Source: Algoriphagus limi (GTDB taxonomy: Bacteria; Bacteroidota; Bacteroidia; Cytophagales; Cyclobacteriaceae). Taken from it: 64,000 nt of DNA. The position numbers and the translations under genes were made by a program. The notes beneath the pieces were generated by a model, which was given only the letters and a program-made list of their open reading frames with translations, was not told the origin of the DNA and did not search any database. The DNA lies in the NCBI RefSeq assembly GCF_024919275.1, contig NZ_JANWGH010000001.1, positions 1,124,296-1,188,295 on the forward strand. The letters run 5' to 3'. This document shows positions 54,201-62,377 of the stretch, one piece after another. Within the stretch, counting starts at the first letter, position 1. Each line of letters starts with the position of its first letter.

Positions 54201-54454
54201 CCAAGAGAATCCATCAGGACTTTTTCCAAATCACCTGTTGGATTTACTTCAAGACTCAATTCATTCAAAACCTTCAAAATCCGCTCCTTCATTTCCTGAG
54301 TGGCCTTGTTAGTGAAAGTTACAGCCAAGATTTGCTTGTAAGCAGACCTAGGATTCTGCAAGGCTAACTTGAGATACTCCAATGTCAGAGTATAAGTCTT
54401 CCCAGAACCAGCTGAGGATTTGTAGATAATGAATGGTTTTGTTGAGATATCCAT
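51209..54454 (-). CDS. AddA-like UvrD/Rep-family helicase-nuclease
   Basis: The 1081-residue protein has Walker A SSAGSGKT at residues 13-20, LAVTFTNKATQEMKER as motif Ia, the VSTIDSFF segment, LIDEFQDTSEFQW as Walker B, NLLVGDVKQSIYRWRGG as motif III, LDTNYRS as motif IV and ILTIHKSKGLQYKVVI plus LYVAFTRAEE as motifs V and VI. The C-terminus carries the RecB-like nuclease motif VVVDFKTGEKYPSHHKQV. With the AddB-like protein it should unwind and resect broken DNA ends. The start ATG at 54454 is divergent from the GH67 gene, with 164 bases between. Confidence 0.92.
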   Translation of the reverse strand: MDISTKPFIIYKSSAGSGKTYTLTLEYLKLALQNPRSAYKQILAVTFTNKATQEMKERILKVLNELSLEVNPTGDLEKVLMDSLGLNPEELQVRAKETLLHILHGYGYFAVSTIDSFFQRVIRSFAREMDLQAKFDLELDTDAVLERLVDRIVEKVNQDKNLRNWLVDYATEQIENEKSWDIRTGIKNLGGEIFKEGFKTYRHLFQQSVAQEGFLGEFRKYIRQERAKLKAEAESMRQRAEEIRISHGLEWTDFKGGSRSFALNFGRLGETDYPFTKLEASRIEKLNDISEWVSKTSKVVSRIEDSFSGGLLDILNLIPEKQKQWNTFEALHRNLNAFGVFKDLILELRELKDEKSILLISDVNDFLQEITKDNDAPFIYEKIGNQYRNFLIDEFQDTSEFQWTSFKPLLENSLASGNTNLLVGDVKQSIYRWRGGKLELLLKEVQNQIPGPYIKEENLDTNYRSLPGIIRFNNTVFEALPALMEYGMERGFGIDSKSLLRDAYKKSDQKIPEKKLGLEFHGKIRIEFTEKPARSSYQSEEEEDDGEGVLDKLPQVVMDLQNQGYQLKDIAFLVRKNSQGVDIADRLMAYDRENPDSGYRFDVLSEESLFLDKSAAVKCLLAFWKYLSNPADRVALKTAWYYYALLQGIPFSHKLFHKFKQVPELKSKDEELQSRLNEFLQLPLLELMEESIEFLGLMEIQADLAYISGFKEAVFDFVKKNRADLVGFLDWWELNSKKRTVKIPEDHDAMRILTIHKSKGLQYKVVIMPFLDWNIVSFGLQAPIIWSPFKSENGLETIVPLTHGSTLKDSHFSKAYEDEVRLAYLDSLNMLYVAFTRAEEVIWGYANFTNSKTSGVSQKSTGNILYTLFSAGFQISEFASNQSRDAENLIFEAGEWISSNSEKEGQTFVPKPLRWETQDWRSKLKTKTIAWDFSENGLQARAQRKLGVIVHELLAASQTQQDAELLLHQYTFEGRIDQDTAQEVGDQLKKLFEIPQFQSWFGGNYLTLAEQGILLPGGNQKRPDRVLIGEKEVVVVDFKTGEKYPSHHKQVKEYMGLVHQLSQKPVKGFLCYLEPTEIIEV

Positions 54455-54618
54455 ACTTTAAAAATCGGACTTCTAAGATAGAAAAGTCAAAAACTAAATC
54501 TCTTATTCATGACAGCAAATGTCACGGAAATACATTCAAAAAATCAAAGCCGTTCCTCTAAAATACAATAGCGAATTCTGGCATTTTTTTGCATTTTCCG
54601 AAACCAAACAATAAACCT

Positions 54619-56778
54619 ATGAAAAACCGAATTGTAATTATCCTACTATTTACATTTCTAATTAATCCCATAATTGCCAAAGACGGTTACAAACTTTGGT
54701 TGGATTATCAACCAATTGATAATGCAAGCCTAAATACGGAGATAGAAGAACTATTTAAAGGAGTTTATTTTTTTGGGAAAAATCCTACTTATGAAGTTAT
54801 TAAAAAGGAGCTTGGATTAGCTTCAAAGGGATTTTTCAATCATAATCCTGAATTCAAAAACCTAAATCAAAACGCCCATTTATGGATTGGTACCCGTACC
54901 GAACTAACCCAATATTTGGGGCTTGAGCAACAGGCAAAAATCAAGGCTTTAGGAGATGAGGGGTACTGGAGAGGTACTATTAATCAAGGTGGAGAATCTC
55001 ATTATGCGATTGTTGGGAATAGCCCCATAGGAACCCTATACGGTGTTTTTGATTTTTTCAGAAGCATCCAAACCGGGACCTTTGACTCTAGTTCAGAAAA
55101 GTCTGACAGTCCAAAAATTAAACTTCGGATGTTAAACCATTGGGATAATCTGGACCGAACGGTAGAACGTGGTTATGCCGGATTTTCGATTTGGGACTGG
55201 CATAAGCTTCCGGGTTATGTGGATCCCCGGTACATAGACTACGCCCGAGCAAATGCCAGCTTAGGAATCAATGCTGTTTCCCTTACCAATGTCAATGCGA
55301 ATGCCTGGGTTTTACGTGAAGATTTTATAGAAAAGGTTAAGGTCTTGGCAGATTTATTTCGGCCTTATGGCATCCAAGTTTTTCTTACGGCCAGATTTTC
55401 AGCCCCTATAGAAATGGGGAATTTAGAAACTGCAGATCCCTTAGATGCAGAAGTCAAAAATTTTTGGAAAGAGCGGGTAGATATGATCTACAAGGAAATC
55501 CCTGATTTTGGAGGTTTTGTGGTGAAAGCAAATTCAGAGGGTCAGCCTGGTCCGCATGAATATGGTAGAAACCATGCAGAAGGAGCTAACATGCTGGCAG
55601 AAGCACTTGCTCCTCATAGCGGGATTGTGATCTGGAGAGCTTTTGTATACTCACACGAAATTGATGAAGACCGCCACAAACAAGCCAATTTGGAATTCGA
55701 ACCCCTAGACGGGAAATTCATGGATAATGTCATTATTCAGGTGAAAAATGGAGCCATTGATTTCCAGCCAAGAGAACCTTTCCATCCGCTTTTCGGAGCA
55801 GTCGATGAAACCAACCTGGGGATGGAGTTTCAGATTACCCAAGAATACTTGGGTCAAGCCACCCAACTGGTTTATTTAAGTCCTATGTGGGAAGAAGTTT
55901 TACAAAGCAAGACTTTTAGACCTTCTCCCAATTCCACGGTGGCAGGAATTATTGACGGATCGGCCACGAATAAGAAGCTAACCTTGATGGCTGGTGTCTC
56001 CAATATTGGAACAGATAGAAACTGGACCGGGCATTTGTTTGGCCAAGCCAACTGGTATGCCTTTGGAAAATTAGCTTGGGATCCCTATCAAAATTCATCC
56101 GATATCGCCAATGAATGGATCAGCTTGACGTTTGGTAAGGACCCTGAAACAAAAAGTAAGATCTTATCCATTATGCTTCAATCCCATGAAGCAGCTGTCA
56201 ATTACATGACACCTTTGGGTTTGCATCATATCATGGGTAGAAGCCATCATTATGGACCTGGACCTTGGGTAGAAGGAGGAAGAGCAGATTGGACCTCCCT
56301 CTATTATCATCGGGCAAATACCGAAGGAATCGGATTTGACCGAACAGCAACAGGCAGTAATGCGCTAGGTCAATATGCTTCAGAGATTGCTTCCGAATGG
56401 TCCGATCCAAATCTAATACCCGAGAAGTTTTTACTCTGGTTTCATCATGTGCCTTGGGATTTTCAATTAAAATCTGGCAAGACTCTTTGGGAAGGAATTG
56501 CCTTTCACTATGATCAAGGGGTAAAAAGTGCCAGAAGTTTTCATCAAACTTGGCAGACTTTAGAAGGGCTTATCGATCAAGAACGTTTCAACCATGTCAA
56601 TCAACTTTTGAAGATTCAGGTCAAAGAAGCAGAATGGTGGAGAAATGCCTGTCTGCTTTTTTTCCAGACCTTTTCAAATAGGCCTTTCCCTGATGATATC
56701 GAACAGCCTACAGGTGACTTAGACTATTACAAGAGTCTAAGATTTCCTTTTGCACCGGGAATCAAACCAAACTGGTAA
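54619..56778 (+). CDS. GH67 alpha-glucuronidase, exported
   Basis: From the ATG at 54619 the protein has about 719 residues with a signal peptide (MKNRIVIILLFTFLINPIIAK). It matches glycoside hydrolase family 67, which removes (4-O-methyl-)glucuronic acid from xylo-oligosaccharides. Recognisable segments: WDNLDRTVERGYAGFSIWDW, VKANSEGQPGPHEYGRNHA with a conserved acid, IVIWRAFVYS, and QVKNGAIDFQPREPFHPLF holding the conserved Asp and Glu of the active site. No xylanase, xylosidase or SusCD pair is in the window. The frame upstream of 54619 reaches only a TTG. Confidence 0.93.
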   Translation: MKNRIVIILLFTFLINPIIAKDGYKLWLDYQPIDNASLNTEIEELFKGVYFFGKNPTYEVIKKELGLASKGFFNHNPEFKNLNQNAHLWIGTRTELTQYLGLEQQAKIKALGDEGYWRGTINQGGESHYAIVGNSPIGTLYGVFDFFRSIQTGTFDSSSEKSDSPKIKLRMLNHWDNLDRTVERGYAGFSIWDWHKLPGYVDPRYIDYARANASLGINAVSLTNVNANAWVLREDFIEKVKVLADLFRPYGIQVFLTARFSAPIEMGNLETADPLDAEVKNFWKERVDMIYKEIPDFGGFVVKANSEGQPGPHEYGRNHAEGANMLAEALAPHSGIVIWRAFVYSHEIDEDRHKQANLEFEPLDGKFMDNVIIQVKNGAIDFQPREPFHPLFGAVDETNLGMEFQITQEYLGQATQLVYLSPMWEEVLQSKTFRPSPNSTVAGIIDGSATNKKLTLMAGVSNIGTDRNWTGHLFGQANWYAFGKLAWDPYQNSSDIANEWISLTFGKDPETKSKILSIMLQSHEAAVNYMTPLGLHHIMGRSHHYGPGPWVEGGRADWTSLYYHRANTEGIGFDRTATGSNALGQYASEIASEWSDPNLIPEKFLLWFHHVPWDFQLKSGKTLWEGIAFHYDQGVKSARSFHQTWQTLEGLIDQERFNHVNQLLKIQVKEAEWWRNACLLFFQTFSNRPFPDDIEQPTGDLDYYKSLRFPFAPGIKPNW

Positions 56779-56792
56779 GTGTTTCTACCTCC

Positions 56793-57281
56793 ATGGAAAA
56801 CTATCAAATACCTTCTGCAACAAGAATTGGACATGTCCATTTAAAAGTTAGCGACCTGGAAAGAAGTCTGGAATTTTATTGTGGTCTCTTGGGGTTTGAA
56901 TTGACTATGCGATACGGCCGGGATGCAGCTTTTATTTCTGCTGGCGGCTATCATCATCATATTGGTTTGAATACCTGGCAAAGTAAAGGAAGCGGTCCAG
57001 CACCCAAACATTATCCTGGACTTTTCCACACAGCTGTTTTATTGCCAAGCCGAAAGGATTTAGCAGCTCTTACTAAGCGGATTCTTGAGAAAGGATATCC
57101 ATTGACTGGAGCTGCCGACCATGGGGTTTCAGAAGCAATTTATCTCGATGACCCAGATCAAAATGGAGTAGAATTGTACTGGGATAAGCCCAAAGATCTT
57201 TGGCCAAAGGATCAAGACGGAAATATCGATATGTACACCAGAAGTTTGATTATGCACTCACTTTTTGCTGAATTAGAATAA
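56793..57281 (+). CDS. VOC-family (glyoxalase/extradiol dioxygenase-like) protein
   Basis: A 162-residue protein of the vicinal oxygen chelate superfamily. It begins with RIGHVHLKVSDLERSLEFYCGLLGF, contains a GGYHHHIGLNTW segment, GLFHTAVLLPS (His79) and ends the fold with NGVELYWDKP (Glu127). The metal ligands His16, His79 and Glu127 fit catechol-2,3-dioxygenase-like members. The substrate is not predictable. It is 14 bases after the alpha-glucuronidase gene and immediately before a GNAT gene, so the three are probably co-transcribed. Confidence 0.88.
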   Translation: MENYQIPSATRIGHVHLKVSDLERSLEFYCGLLGFELTMRYGRDAAFISAGGYHHHIGLNTWQSKGSGPAPKHYPGLFHTAVLLPSRKDLAALTKRILEKGYPLTGAADHGVSEAIYLDDPDQNGVELYWDKPKDLWPKDQDGNIDMYTRSLIMHSLFAELE

Positions 57282-57812
57282 ATGAAAAAATACCTTTTTG
57301 AAAGTGAAAGATTAGGATTCAGACTTTGGGAGGATGCTGATTTGGATACATTTTCAGCAATGAATGCTAATTCGGAGATCATGCATTTTTTTGAAAAATT
57401 GCTGACTCGAGAAGAAAGCATAGCCAAAATGGACCAAATGAATCAACTCTTTGAAAAGGTAGGTTTTTGCTATTTTGCCGTTGATTATTTGCCCACAGGC
57501 GAATTAGCTGGAACGCTTGGTTTAAACAGAAAAGACTTCCCGGCCAGCTTTACGCCTTGCGTGGATATAGGCTGGAAATTTGACAAAAAATTCTGGAATC
57601 AAGGGCTTGCCTCCGAAGGGGCTGCTGCTTGCTTGGACTATGCCAAAAAAATTGGTTTGAAGGAAGTATATTCCTACGCCTCCTCAGCAAATACGGCCTC
57701 CAGACGAGTGATGGAAAAAATCGGGATGCATTTTTTGGAAGAGTTTGAGCATCAGGAATTACTTCATTGCCCGCAACTTCAACCCTTTAGTGTTTACAAA
57801 ATCCGGTTTTGA
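57282..57812 (+). CDS. GNAT acetyltransferase, RimJ/RimL-like
   Basis: The 176-residue protein begins directly after the VOC stop codon. It shows the RimJ/RimL-type pattern: an N-terminal FESERLGFRLWEDADLDTFSAM, ELAGTLGLNRKDFPASFTPCVDIGWKFDKKFWNQGLASEGAAACL for the acetyl-CoA loop, and VYSYASSANTASRRVMEKIGMHFL at the end. Acceptors in this branch are often protein N-termini or small amines. No special context is visible beyond the operon. Confidence 0.86.
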   Translation: MKKYLFESERLGFRLWEDADLDTFSAMNANSEIMHFFEKLLTREESIAKMDQMNQLFEKVGFCYFAVDYLPTGELAGTLGLNRKDFPASFTPCVDIGWKFDKKFWNQGLASEGAAACLDYAKKIGLKEVYSYASSANTASRRVMEKIGMHFLEEFEHQELLHCPQLQPFSVYKIRF

Positions 57813-57880
57813 GGTCACTCAGATTTTTGTTCTTGAAGAAATTATCGGATTTTGATTCTGAATTTAAAAAACCTGTTCCC

Positions 57881-58690
57881 ATGAAATCCTTTGCCCTCTT
57901 CCTCTCCTCCTTTTTGATCCTTTCACTTGCCCATGCACAAAGCCCAAGCACTCGGGAAATGGACCGGATCAATTGGATGGAATTTGCTGAGTTTGTGCCT
58001 GAGAAAATCCAAACGGTTCTTTTGCCTACCGGCACATTGGAACCACATGGTGTCATCAATAATGGAGCAGATAATACGGCTCCTCATGCAATGGCAATGG
58101 ACATCGCCGATGACTTGAATGCGATGATTGCTCCTACTTTGAATTATGGGATTACAGGTTCGATGGCAAATTATCCGGGAGCTTTTCAAATCACAGAAGA
58201 AGCGTATGGACCTTTTATCCGGGATATTTTAAAAGGACTTGCTAGAAATGGATTTAAAAATATCATTATTCTAAATGGGCATGGAGGTGGACAAACTGCT
58301 GTCCTACAAAAGATTGCCGGTGAAGTAGCCAATGAATTGGGAGTCAGAACATTAGTCATCAACTGGTGGAGCTATGCTTCAGATGTAACACTGGAGGTTT
58401 TCAAAGAAGATGGCGGGCATGCCGGATTAAACGAAACTGCCTATATCCAAGCTATCGATCCGACTTTGGTTCATAAGGAACGCTACAATCCCAATCAAGC
58501 TACAGCCTATCCCAAGCAAGGAACTTGGTCAGCTGTTCCTTTTCCTTCCTCCATTGGCTTGTATCAGGAAGGACAGGGTTATCCTAATTTTGATGAAAAC
58601 CAGGCAAAGGAATACTTTGAAAAGGTTAATGCAAAAGTCCTTATGCTAATTCAGGAGACTATCAGCAAATGGGATTTGGCAGGACTTTAG
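57881..58690 (+). CDS. Exported creatininase-family amidohydrolase
   Basis: From the ATG at 57881 the protein has about 269 residues with a signal peptide (MKSFALFLSSFLILSLAHAQ). It follows the creatininase family: LLPTGTLEPHGVINNGADNTAP with metal ligands Glu54, His56 and Asp64, LARNGFKNIIILNGHGGG with His134, and DGGHAGLNETAY with a later metal Glu. Family members hydrolyse creatinine or act on formamide intermediates; secretion makes either unusual. The in-frame sequence upstream of 57881 runs only to a TTG at 57809 and is not signal-like. Confidence 0.87.
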   Translation: MKSFALFLSSFLILSLAHAQSPSTREMDRINWMEFAEFVPEKIQTVLLPTGTLEPHGVINNGADNTAPHAMAMDIADDLNAMIAPTLNYGITGSMANYPGAFQITEEAYGPFIRDILKGLARNGFKNIIILNGHGGGQTAVLQKIAGEVANELGVRTLVINWWSYASDVTLEVFKEDGGHAGLNETAYIQAIDPTLVHKERYNPNQATAYPKQGTWSAVPFPSSIGLYQEGQGYPNFDENQAKEYFEKVNAKVLMLIQETISKWDLAGL

Positions 58691-58696
58691 ATTTTA

Positions 58697-58719
58697 GATT
58701 TACGAATTACGATTTACGA
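58697..58719. repeat. Short direct repeat after the creatininase gene
   Basis: GATTTACGA occurs twice (58697-58705 and 58711-58719) with a 14-base period. Such short AT-rich repeats are frequent between genes in this phylum; no function is implied. Confidence 0.4.
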
Positions 58720-58775
58720 GGCTTTACCCAAATCCAAAGCTGATTTCCAAACTCTGAAGGCATCAAATTATACTC

Positions 58776-59336
58776 ATGTTGTTTTTCTCCGATAAAACTT
58801 TTCAAAACCAAACTGCTTCTGACTTTCAAATCGGAGAATACGATACCTGTACGTTTGTAGGCTGTAACTTTTCTAACCTAAACTTCCATGGATGCAGTTT
58901 TGAGAATTGTATTTTCAAAGATTGCGATTTGAGCAACGCCAAAGTATTCAAGGTAAGTTTACAGCAAGTAAAGTTTGAGCGATGCAAGATCCTAGGAGTT
59001 CATTTCAACACAGCAAATCCCTTTCTACTGGAATTCAATTTCCAAAATTGCCAACTCGATTATTGCAACTTCTTTAACCTTCAGCTTAAAAAATCCATTT
59101 TTCAAAACTCAAGACTTCTAGAGGTAGACTTTTCCCAAACTGACCTCAGCGGAGCTAGTTTCTTAGGCTCTGATTTGAGCGGAACTGTCTTTGATCGAAC
59201 TAATCTGGAAAAGGCTGACTTTCGGGAAGCTATCCACTATCGCATCGACCCGGAGATCAACAAGGTGAAAGGGGCGAGATTTGATCTGGAAGGATTGCCT
59301 GGGTTATTGGGGAAGTGGGGTATAAAGATTGGGTGA
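58776..59336 (+). CDS. Pentapeptide-repeat protein (Qnr/MfpA-like size)
   Basis: A 186-residue protein built of A(D/N)LxX-type pentapeptides: CTFVGCNFSNLNFHGCSFENCIFKDCDLSNAKVF in the N-terminal half and VDFSQTDLSGASFLGSDLSGTVFDRTNLEKADFREA in the C-terminal half. A short break near 64-78 separates two right-handed beta-helix stretches. Length and composition, including many cysteines, are similar to Qnr and MfpA proteins that mimic DNA and protect gyrase, but no such activity is shown. It lies 85 bases after the creatininase gene on the same strand. Confidence 0.82.
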   Translation: MLFFSDKTFQNQTASDFQIGEYDTCTFVGCNFSNLNFHGCSFENCIFKDCDLSNAKVFKVSLQQVKFERCKILGVHFNTANPFLLEFNFQNCQLDYCNFFNLQLKKSIFQNSRLLEVDFSQTDLSGASFLGSDLSGTVFDRTNLEKADFREAIHYRIDPEINKVKGARFDLEGLPGLLGKWGIKIG

Positions 59337-59378
59337 GCTATAGTCAATCTAAAATTTCACATCAGCTATCCTTTAAGG

Positions 59379-59963
59379 TTATTTGCCAATAATTTCACTC
59401 ACTTTCAATTTTAAGACCGGTACAACTTCTTCTTCAAACCAAGGATTTGTTTTCATCCATCTCCTATTTCTTGGAGAAGGGTGAACTAATGGGAAAAATT
59501 CAGGAAGATACTCTTCATAGCTTTTTACGGTATCTCGGAGGGATTTCTTTTTTCTTTTTCCCAAATAATAATTCTGAGCATAAGCACCAATCAATAAAAC
59601 GAGTTCGATTTCCGGCATCCAATTTTTCAGTAAATCATGCCACTGAGGCGCACATTTGGGGCGAGGTGGTAAATCCCCTCCCTTTCCCCTACCGGGATAG
59701 CAAAAACCCATCGGCATAATCCCAAAAATAGATGCATCATAAAATGTCTCCCGATCCACATCAAGCCAACGTCTAAGTTCATCGCCAGAAGGATCATTCC
59801 ATGGAATTCCCGTAGCATGAACTTTAGTACCAGGAGCTTGCCCCACGATTAAAATCTTACTTTTTGGATGAATGGAAAAAACAGGCCTAGGTCCCAGTGG
59901 AAGGTGGTGCTCACAAAGACGGCAATTTTTGACTTCCTCAACCTGTCTATTAAAATGATTCAT
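59379..59963 (-). CDS. Uracil-DNA glycosylase family protein
   Basis: The 194-residue protein starts with CRLCEHHLPLGPRPVF (Cys14, Cys17) and contains GQAPG at 41-45 followed by GIPWNDPSGDELRRWL, the family motif 1 region. VLLIGAYAQNYYL is the middle strand, and VHPSPRNRRW near 158-167 corresponds to motif 2 (H-P-S-P). The paired cysteines recall iron-sulfur-containing family 4/5 UDGs, but only two are at the N-terminus. It should remove uracil or related damage from DNA. It converges with the pentapeptide gene, 42 bases apart. Confidence 0.85.
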   Translation of the reverse strand: MNHFNRQVEEVKNCRLCEHHLPLGPRPVFSIHPKSKILIVGQAPGTKVHATGIPWNDPSGDELRRWLDVDRETFYDASIFGIMPMGFCYPGRGKGGDLPPRPKCAPQWHDLLKNWMPEIELVLLIGAYAQNYYLGKRKKKSLRDTVKSYEEYLPEFFPLVHPSPRNRRWMKTNPWFEEEVVPVLKLKVSEIIGK

Positions 59964-60159
59964 GTCTCTTTACTCATTTTATTTCCCTTTTCAATAACTC
60001 AAAAGCAGTAAATAATAATTCAAAGAACAAGAAGAAATAAAAGAGTATTCAATTTTTGAAAATGATTTCCTAAATTTTAGCAAACTGAAGATCAGAAGTT
60101 TAAACCATCTATTCTTGCTTGAGTTACAGATAAAGTATTGATAAAAATTGAATGAAGCC

Positions 60160-60756
60160 ATGCGAAAACTTCCCTTGCTTTCTTTATTCACCTTAATGGT
60201 ATTGACATCCTGCTTTACTCAAAAGGATTATGTCACCGAATACGATTATAATTATCAGGGAAATTTCAAGAGGTATAAAACCTTTGCCTTTGTAGAGCCA
60301 ACCGAAACGGATACCATGCTGATATCTCCAGTTTTAAATGCTACCATCGGAGCTAGATTGGGGTCTCAGGGATTTCGGGAGAAGGAAGAAAAGCCGGATA
60401 TGTTGGTGAGCTACAAACTTTTTATGGACTCGGTAAGATATCGAGGGTATGTTCAACCCGAGTTTGATTATTGGTTGAAGCGTAAGGGAGCAGAAGTCGT
60501 AGAAGAGGAGGAAGAATACGAATTAGACAAGGAAGAAGAGCGGGAAAAAGGCGAAACCTATAATCAAGTCAAGTACAAAGAAAACAATGGAATGCTAGTC
60601 ATCTACGTGATCGATTCCAAGCGGGGAAATACCATTTGGCAGGGATACACAGCTGCAAGTTTTGATTTTAATTCACCCGATTTTCAATCGGAAATTACTA
60701 GAGCAGCTTATCGGGTGATGAATGAATTCAAAGTACTCAATCGCTATCTTGAATAG
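60160..60756 (+). CDS. DUF4136-domain lipoprotein
   Basis: From the ATG at 60160 the protein of 198 residues begins with a lipoprotein signal (LTSC, about residue 18). The DUF4136 pattern follows: YVTEYDYNYQGNFKRYKTFAFVEPT, LNATIGARLGSQGFREKEEKPDMLVSYKL and GMLVIYVIDSKRGNTIWQGYTAA. A Glu-rich linker near 110-130 interrupts the domain. The family role is unknown; outer-membrane or periplasmic anchoring is expected. A bidirectional terminator follows. Confidence 0.82.
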   Translation: MRKLPLLSLFTLMVLTSCFTQKDYVTEYDYNYQGNFKRYKTFAFVEPTETDTMLISPVLNATIGARLGSQGFREKEEKPDMLVSYKLFMDSVRYRGYVQPEFDYWLKRKGAEVVEEEEEYELDKEEEREKGETYNQVKYKENNGMLVIYVIDSKRGNTIWQGYTAASFDFNSPDFQSEITRAAYRVMNEFKVLNRYLE

Positions 60757-60764
60757 AAAAAAAT

Positions 60765-60789
60765 ACCGATCAGCGAAAAGCTGATCGGT
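60765..60789. terminator. Bidirectional terminator between the DUF4136 and DUF2807 genes
   Basis: Perfect ten-base arms ACCGATCAGC (60765-60774) and GCTGATCGGT (60780-60789) close a five-base loop. A long A run precedes it, giving a T tract on the minus strand; the plus strand has a weaker GTATTTAT tail. Confidence 0.78.
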
Positions 60790-60815
60790 GTATTTATCAA
60801 AAGTGCTGGTTTAGT

Positions 60816-61508
60816 TTATTTCTTAATAACTTTTGCTGAACCTGAAACCCCAATATTGGTTCGAGGGTCGCCTTTGTAGTAAACATTACCTGAGCCAGAT
60901 GCGCCTACTTTCAGTTCATCCAAGGCAGTGATGTAAGTTTCTCCTGAACCAGATTTCCCCACATCCACTGATCTTGCACGAAGATCCATTCCTTTAAAAT
61001 CACCGGAACCTGATTGTCCAATGGTCAATTTGTCGGTTTCTCCCCCATCAATTAAAATGTCTGCAGAGCCACTGATGCCAGCTGAAATTTGATTAGCATT
61101 TACCTTCTGAAGTATAATGGATCCAGAGCCTGAGACTCCCAAATTCAATCGATCTGTGTCCAAATCATCCTCAACTGTGATAGTCCCTGATCCTGAGCAT
61201 CCAATAGCTTCTAATTCTCGCATGGTCACATAAAACTTCAATTTTACATTTCGATAATTTCCTTTCTTCAGTCTGAGTTTGAGTTTACCATCCTTTACTT
61301 CGGTAATAACATCATCTAAGCTCACATTAGTGGCTTCGATCTCAACTTCATCACGATTGCCGATCGAGATATAAACTTCCCAACTCCCTCCGGATTCAAC
61401 TTGTGTAAAAGCACCGGGAGTTCGGGTTTCTATTTCCTGAGCATTGGCAGATAAGCCAAGAAAAAACAGGAATAAAATCAAAGCAGGAATAATTGTTCGT
61501 TTCATCAT
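60816..61508 (-). CDS. DUF2807 (head GIN domain) exported protein
   Basis: The start is placed at ATG 61508 or 61505 (MMKRTIIPALILFLFFLGLSANAQ), which gives a clean signal peptide; an ATG at 61535 is possible. The mature part is the DUF2807 beta-helix-like domain: FTQVESGGSWEVYISIG followed by repeated G-x-S-G-S-G motifs (IGCSGSGTITV, VSGSGSIIL, QSGSGDF, KSGSGETY, ASGSGNVYY). The function of DUF2807 is not known; it is often encoded near transcription factors of the envelope stress type, but none is here. Confidence 0.84.
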   Translation of the reverse strand: MMKRTIIPALILFLFFLGLSANAQEIETRTPGAFTQVESGGSWEVYISIGNRDEVEIEATNVSLDDVITEVKDGKLKLRLKKGNYRNVKLKFYVTMRELEAIGCSGSGTITVEDDLDTDRLNLGVSGSGSIILQKVNANQISAGISGSADILIDGGETDKLTIGQSGSGDFKGMDLRARSVDVGKSGSGETYITALDELKVGASGSGNVYYKGDPRTNIGVSGSAKVIKK

Positions 61509-61846
61509 GGGATTGTTTTTTATAGAGTTGTTCATAGAATATGCCAAAGGCAAAAAGAGGGTTTAATCGCTTCAAAATGGACTCTCTCAATATTTTTATG
61601 TTCGTTTTGATACGCTTTTGTACAAAAACGGACAATCATTTTGAGAACACTAAGAAGATGCTTGGTTGCCTTTAAAAGTTGCTCAACTCTAGAAATTAAT
61701 TTGAAAAAATGAAACGAGTGATATTCTATCCTAGAATTATAAAAAACATTGGTACTTCATTTAAAACTTTTAGAGAGGAATTAAGAGGAAGAGATTGGGC
61801 ATTTTTTAGAAATACATCGTAACTTATATCATAAACCCAAATTGAC
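61509..61846. other. Mostly non-coding interval (338 bases)
   Basis: It carries the upstream region of the DUF2807 gene and, close to its right end, a 37-codon reading frame reported separately. No tRNA, promoter consensus or hairpin with a T tract is recognised. Confidence 0.4.
61709..61822 (+). CDS. Possible small basic protein (37 residues)
   Basis: ATG at 61709 to TAA at 61822. The product is basic and aromatic (MKRVIFYPRIIKNIG... and RGRDWAFFRNTS). It ends 24 bases before the TerB-like gene. Bases before its ATG are A-rich, with no strong ribosome-binding site. It could be a real small protein or chance. Confidence 0.2.
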   Translation: MKRVIFYPRIIKNIGTSFKTFREELRGRDWAFFRNTS

Positions 61847-62377
61847 ATGGAAAAGCCCAATAATCCTCATTTTCAGAATGCTGCCAAGGAGTTAGCTGGT
61901 TTGATTTATGGAGTCTCATTGGATGGAGTAATCACCAGAAACGAATACGCTGCTCTAAAAAGCTGGTGTGGCCAATACGAGCATCTATGTAGCTATGAAC
62001 CTTTTCAGCATCTTTTCACGCGAATTAAACCCATTATCGATTCAGGGAAAATTTCCGTGGAAGAAATCGATGAGATTAATGAATCAATAGACCATTTTCT
62101 AGAGGAAATTGGCAGCAATAACACGAGTCATAATCCAGACCAGATCTTTATTGATGGGATGTTTCAGGGGATTCTTTCCAGCGGAGATATCAATGATCAA
62201 GAGGTTTATAAACTCAAATCATTCCTTGAATTGGAGGGAAATGAGAAGATTCGGGAAGAATATTCAGGTCTTTACGAATTGATCAAAAAAATCTGGTCAG
62301 ATGGGAAAGTCGACGATGCCGAATTCAGAATATTAAAAGATTACTTAACGCTAATAATCAAAAGTCACGAAGCTTAA
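61847..62377 (+). CDS. TerB-like helical domain protein
   Basis: The 176-residue cytoplasmic protein is all-helical, with two similar halves. AGLIYGVSLDGVITRNEYAALKSWCGQY at the N-terminus and IDGMFQGILSSGDINDQEVYKLKSFLE in the second half resemble each other, with acidic D-G-x-I or D-G-K-V turns like TerB-type modules. A third such turn is KIWSDGKVDDAEFRILKDYL. TerB-like domains occur in envelope- and stress-related systems, but none of those partners is nearby. Its last four bases overlap the convergent acyltransferase gene. Confidence 0.6.
   Translation: MEKPNNPHFQNAAKELAGLIYGVSLDGVITRNEYAALKSWCGQYEHLCSYEPFQHLFTRIKPIIDSGKISVEEIDEINESIDHFLEEIGSNNTSHNPDQIFIDGMFQGILSSGDINDQEVYKLKSFLELEGNEKIREEYSGLYELIKKIWSDGKVDDAEFRILKDYLTLIIKSHEA

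Noticed and set aside
48375..54454. Anti-phage defence system
   Set aside because: The two large genes match the housekeeping AddAB-type recombination nuclease; no defence-specific domains or island signs are seen next to them.
54510..54524. Small palindrome TGACA-N5-TGTCA between addA-like and GH67 genes
   Set aside because: Five-base arms are expected by chance in this amount of sequence; no second copy or regulator is nearby.
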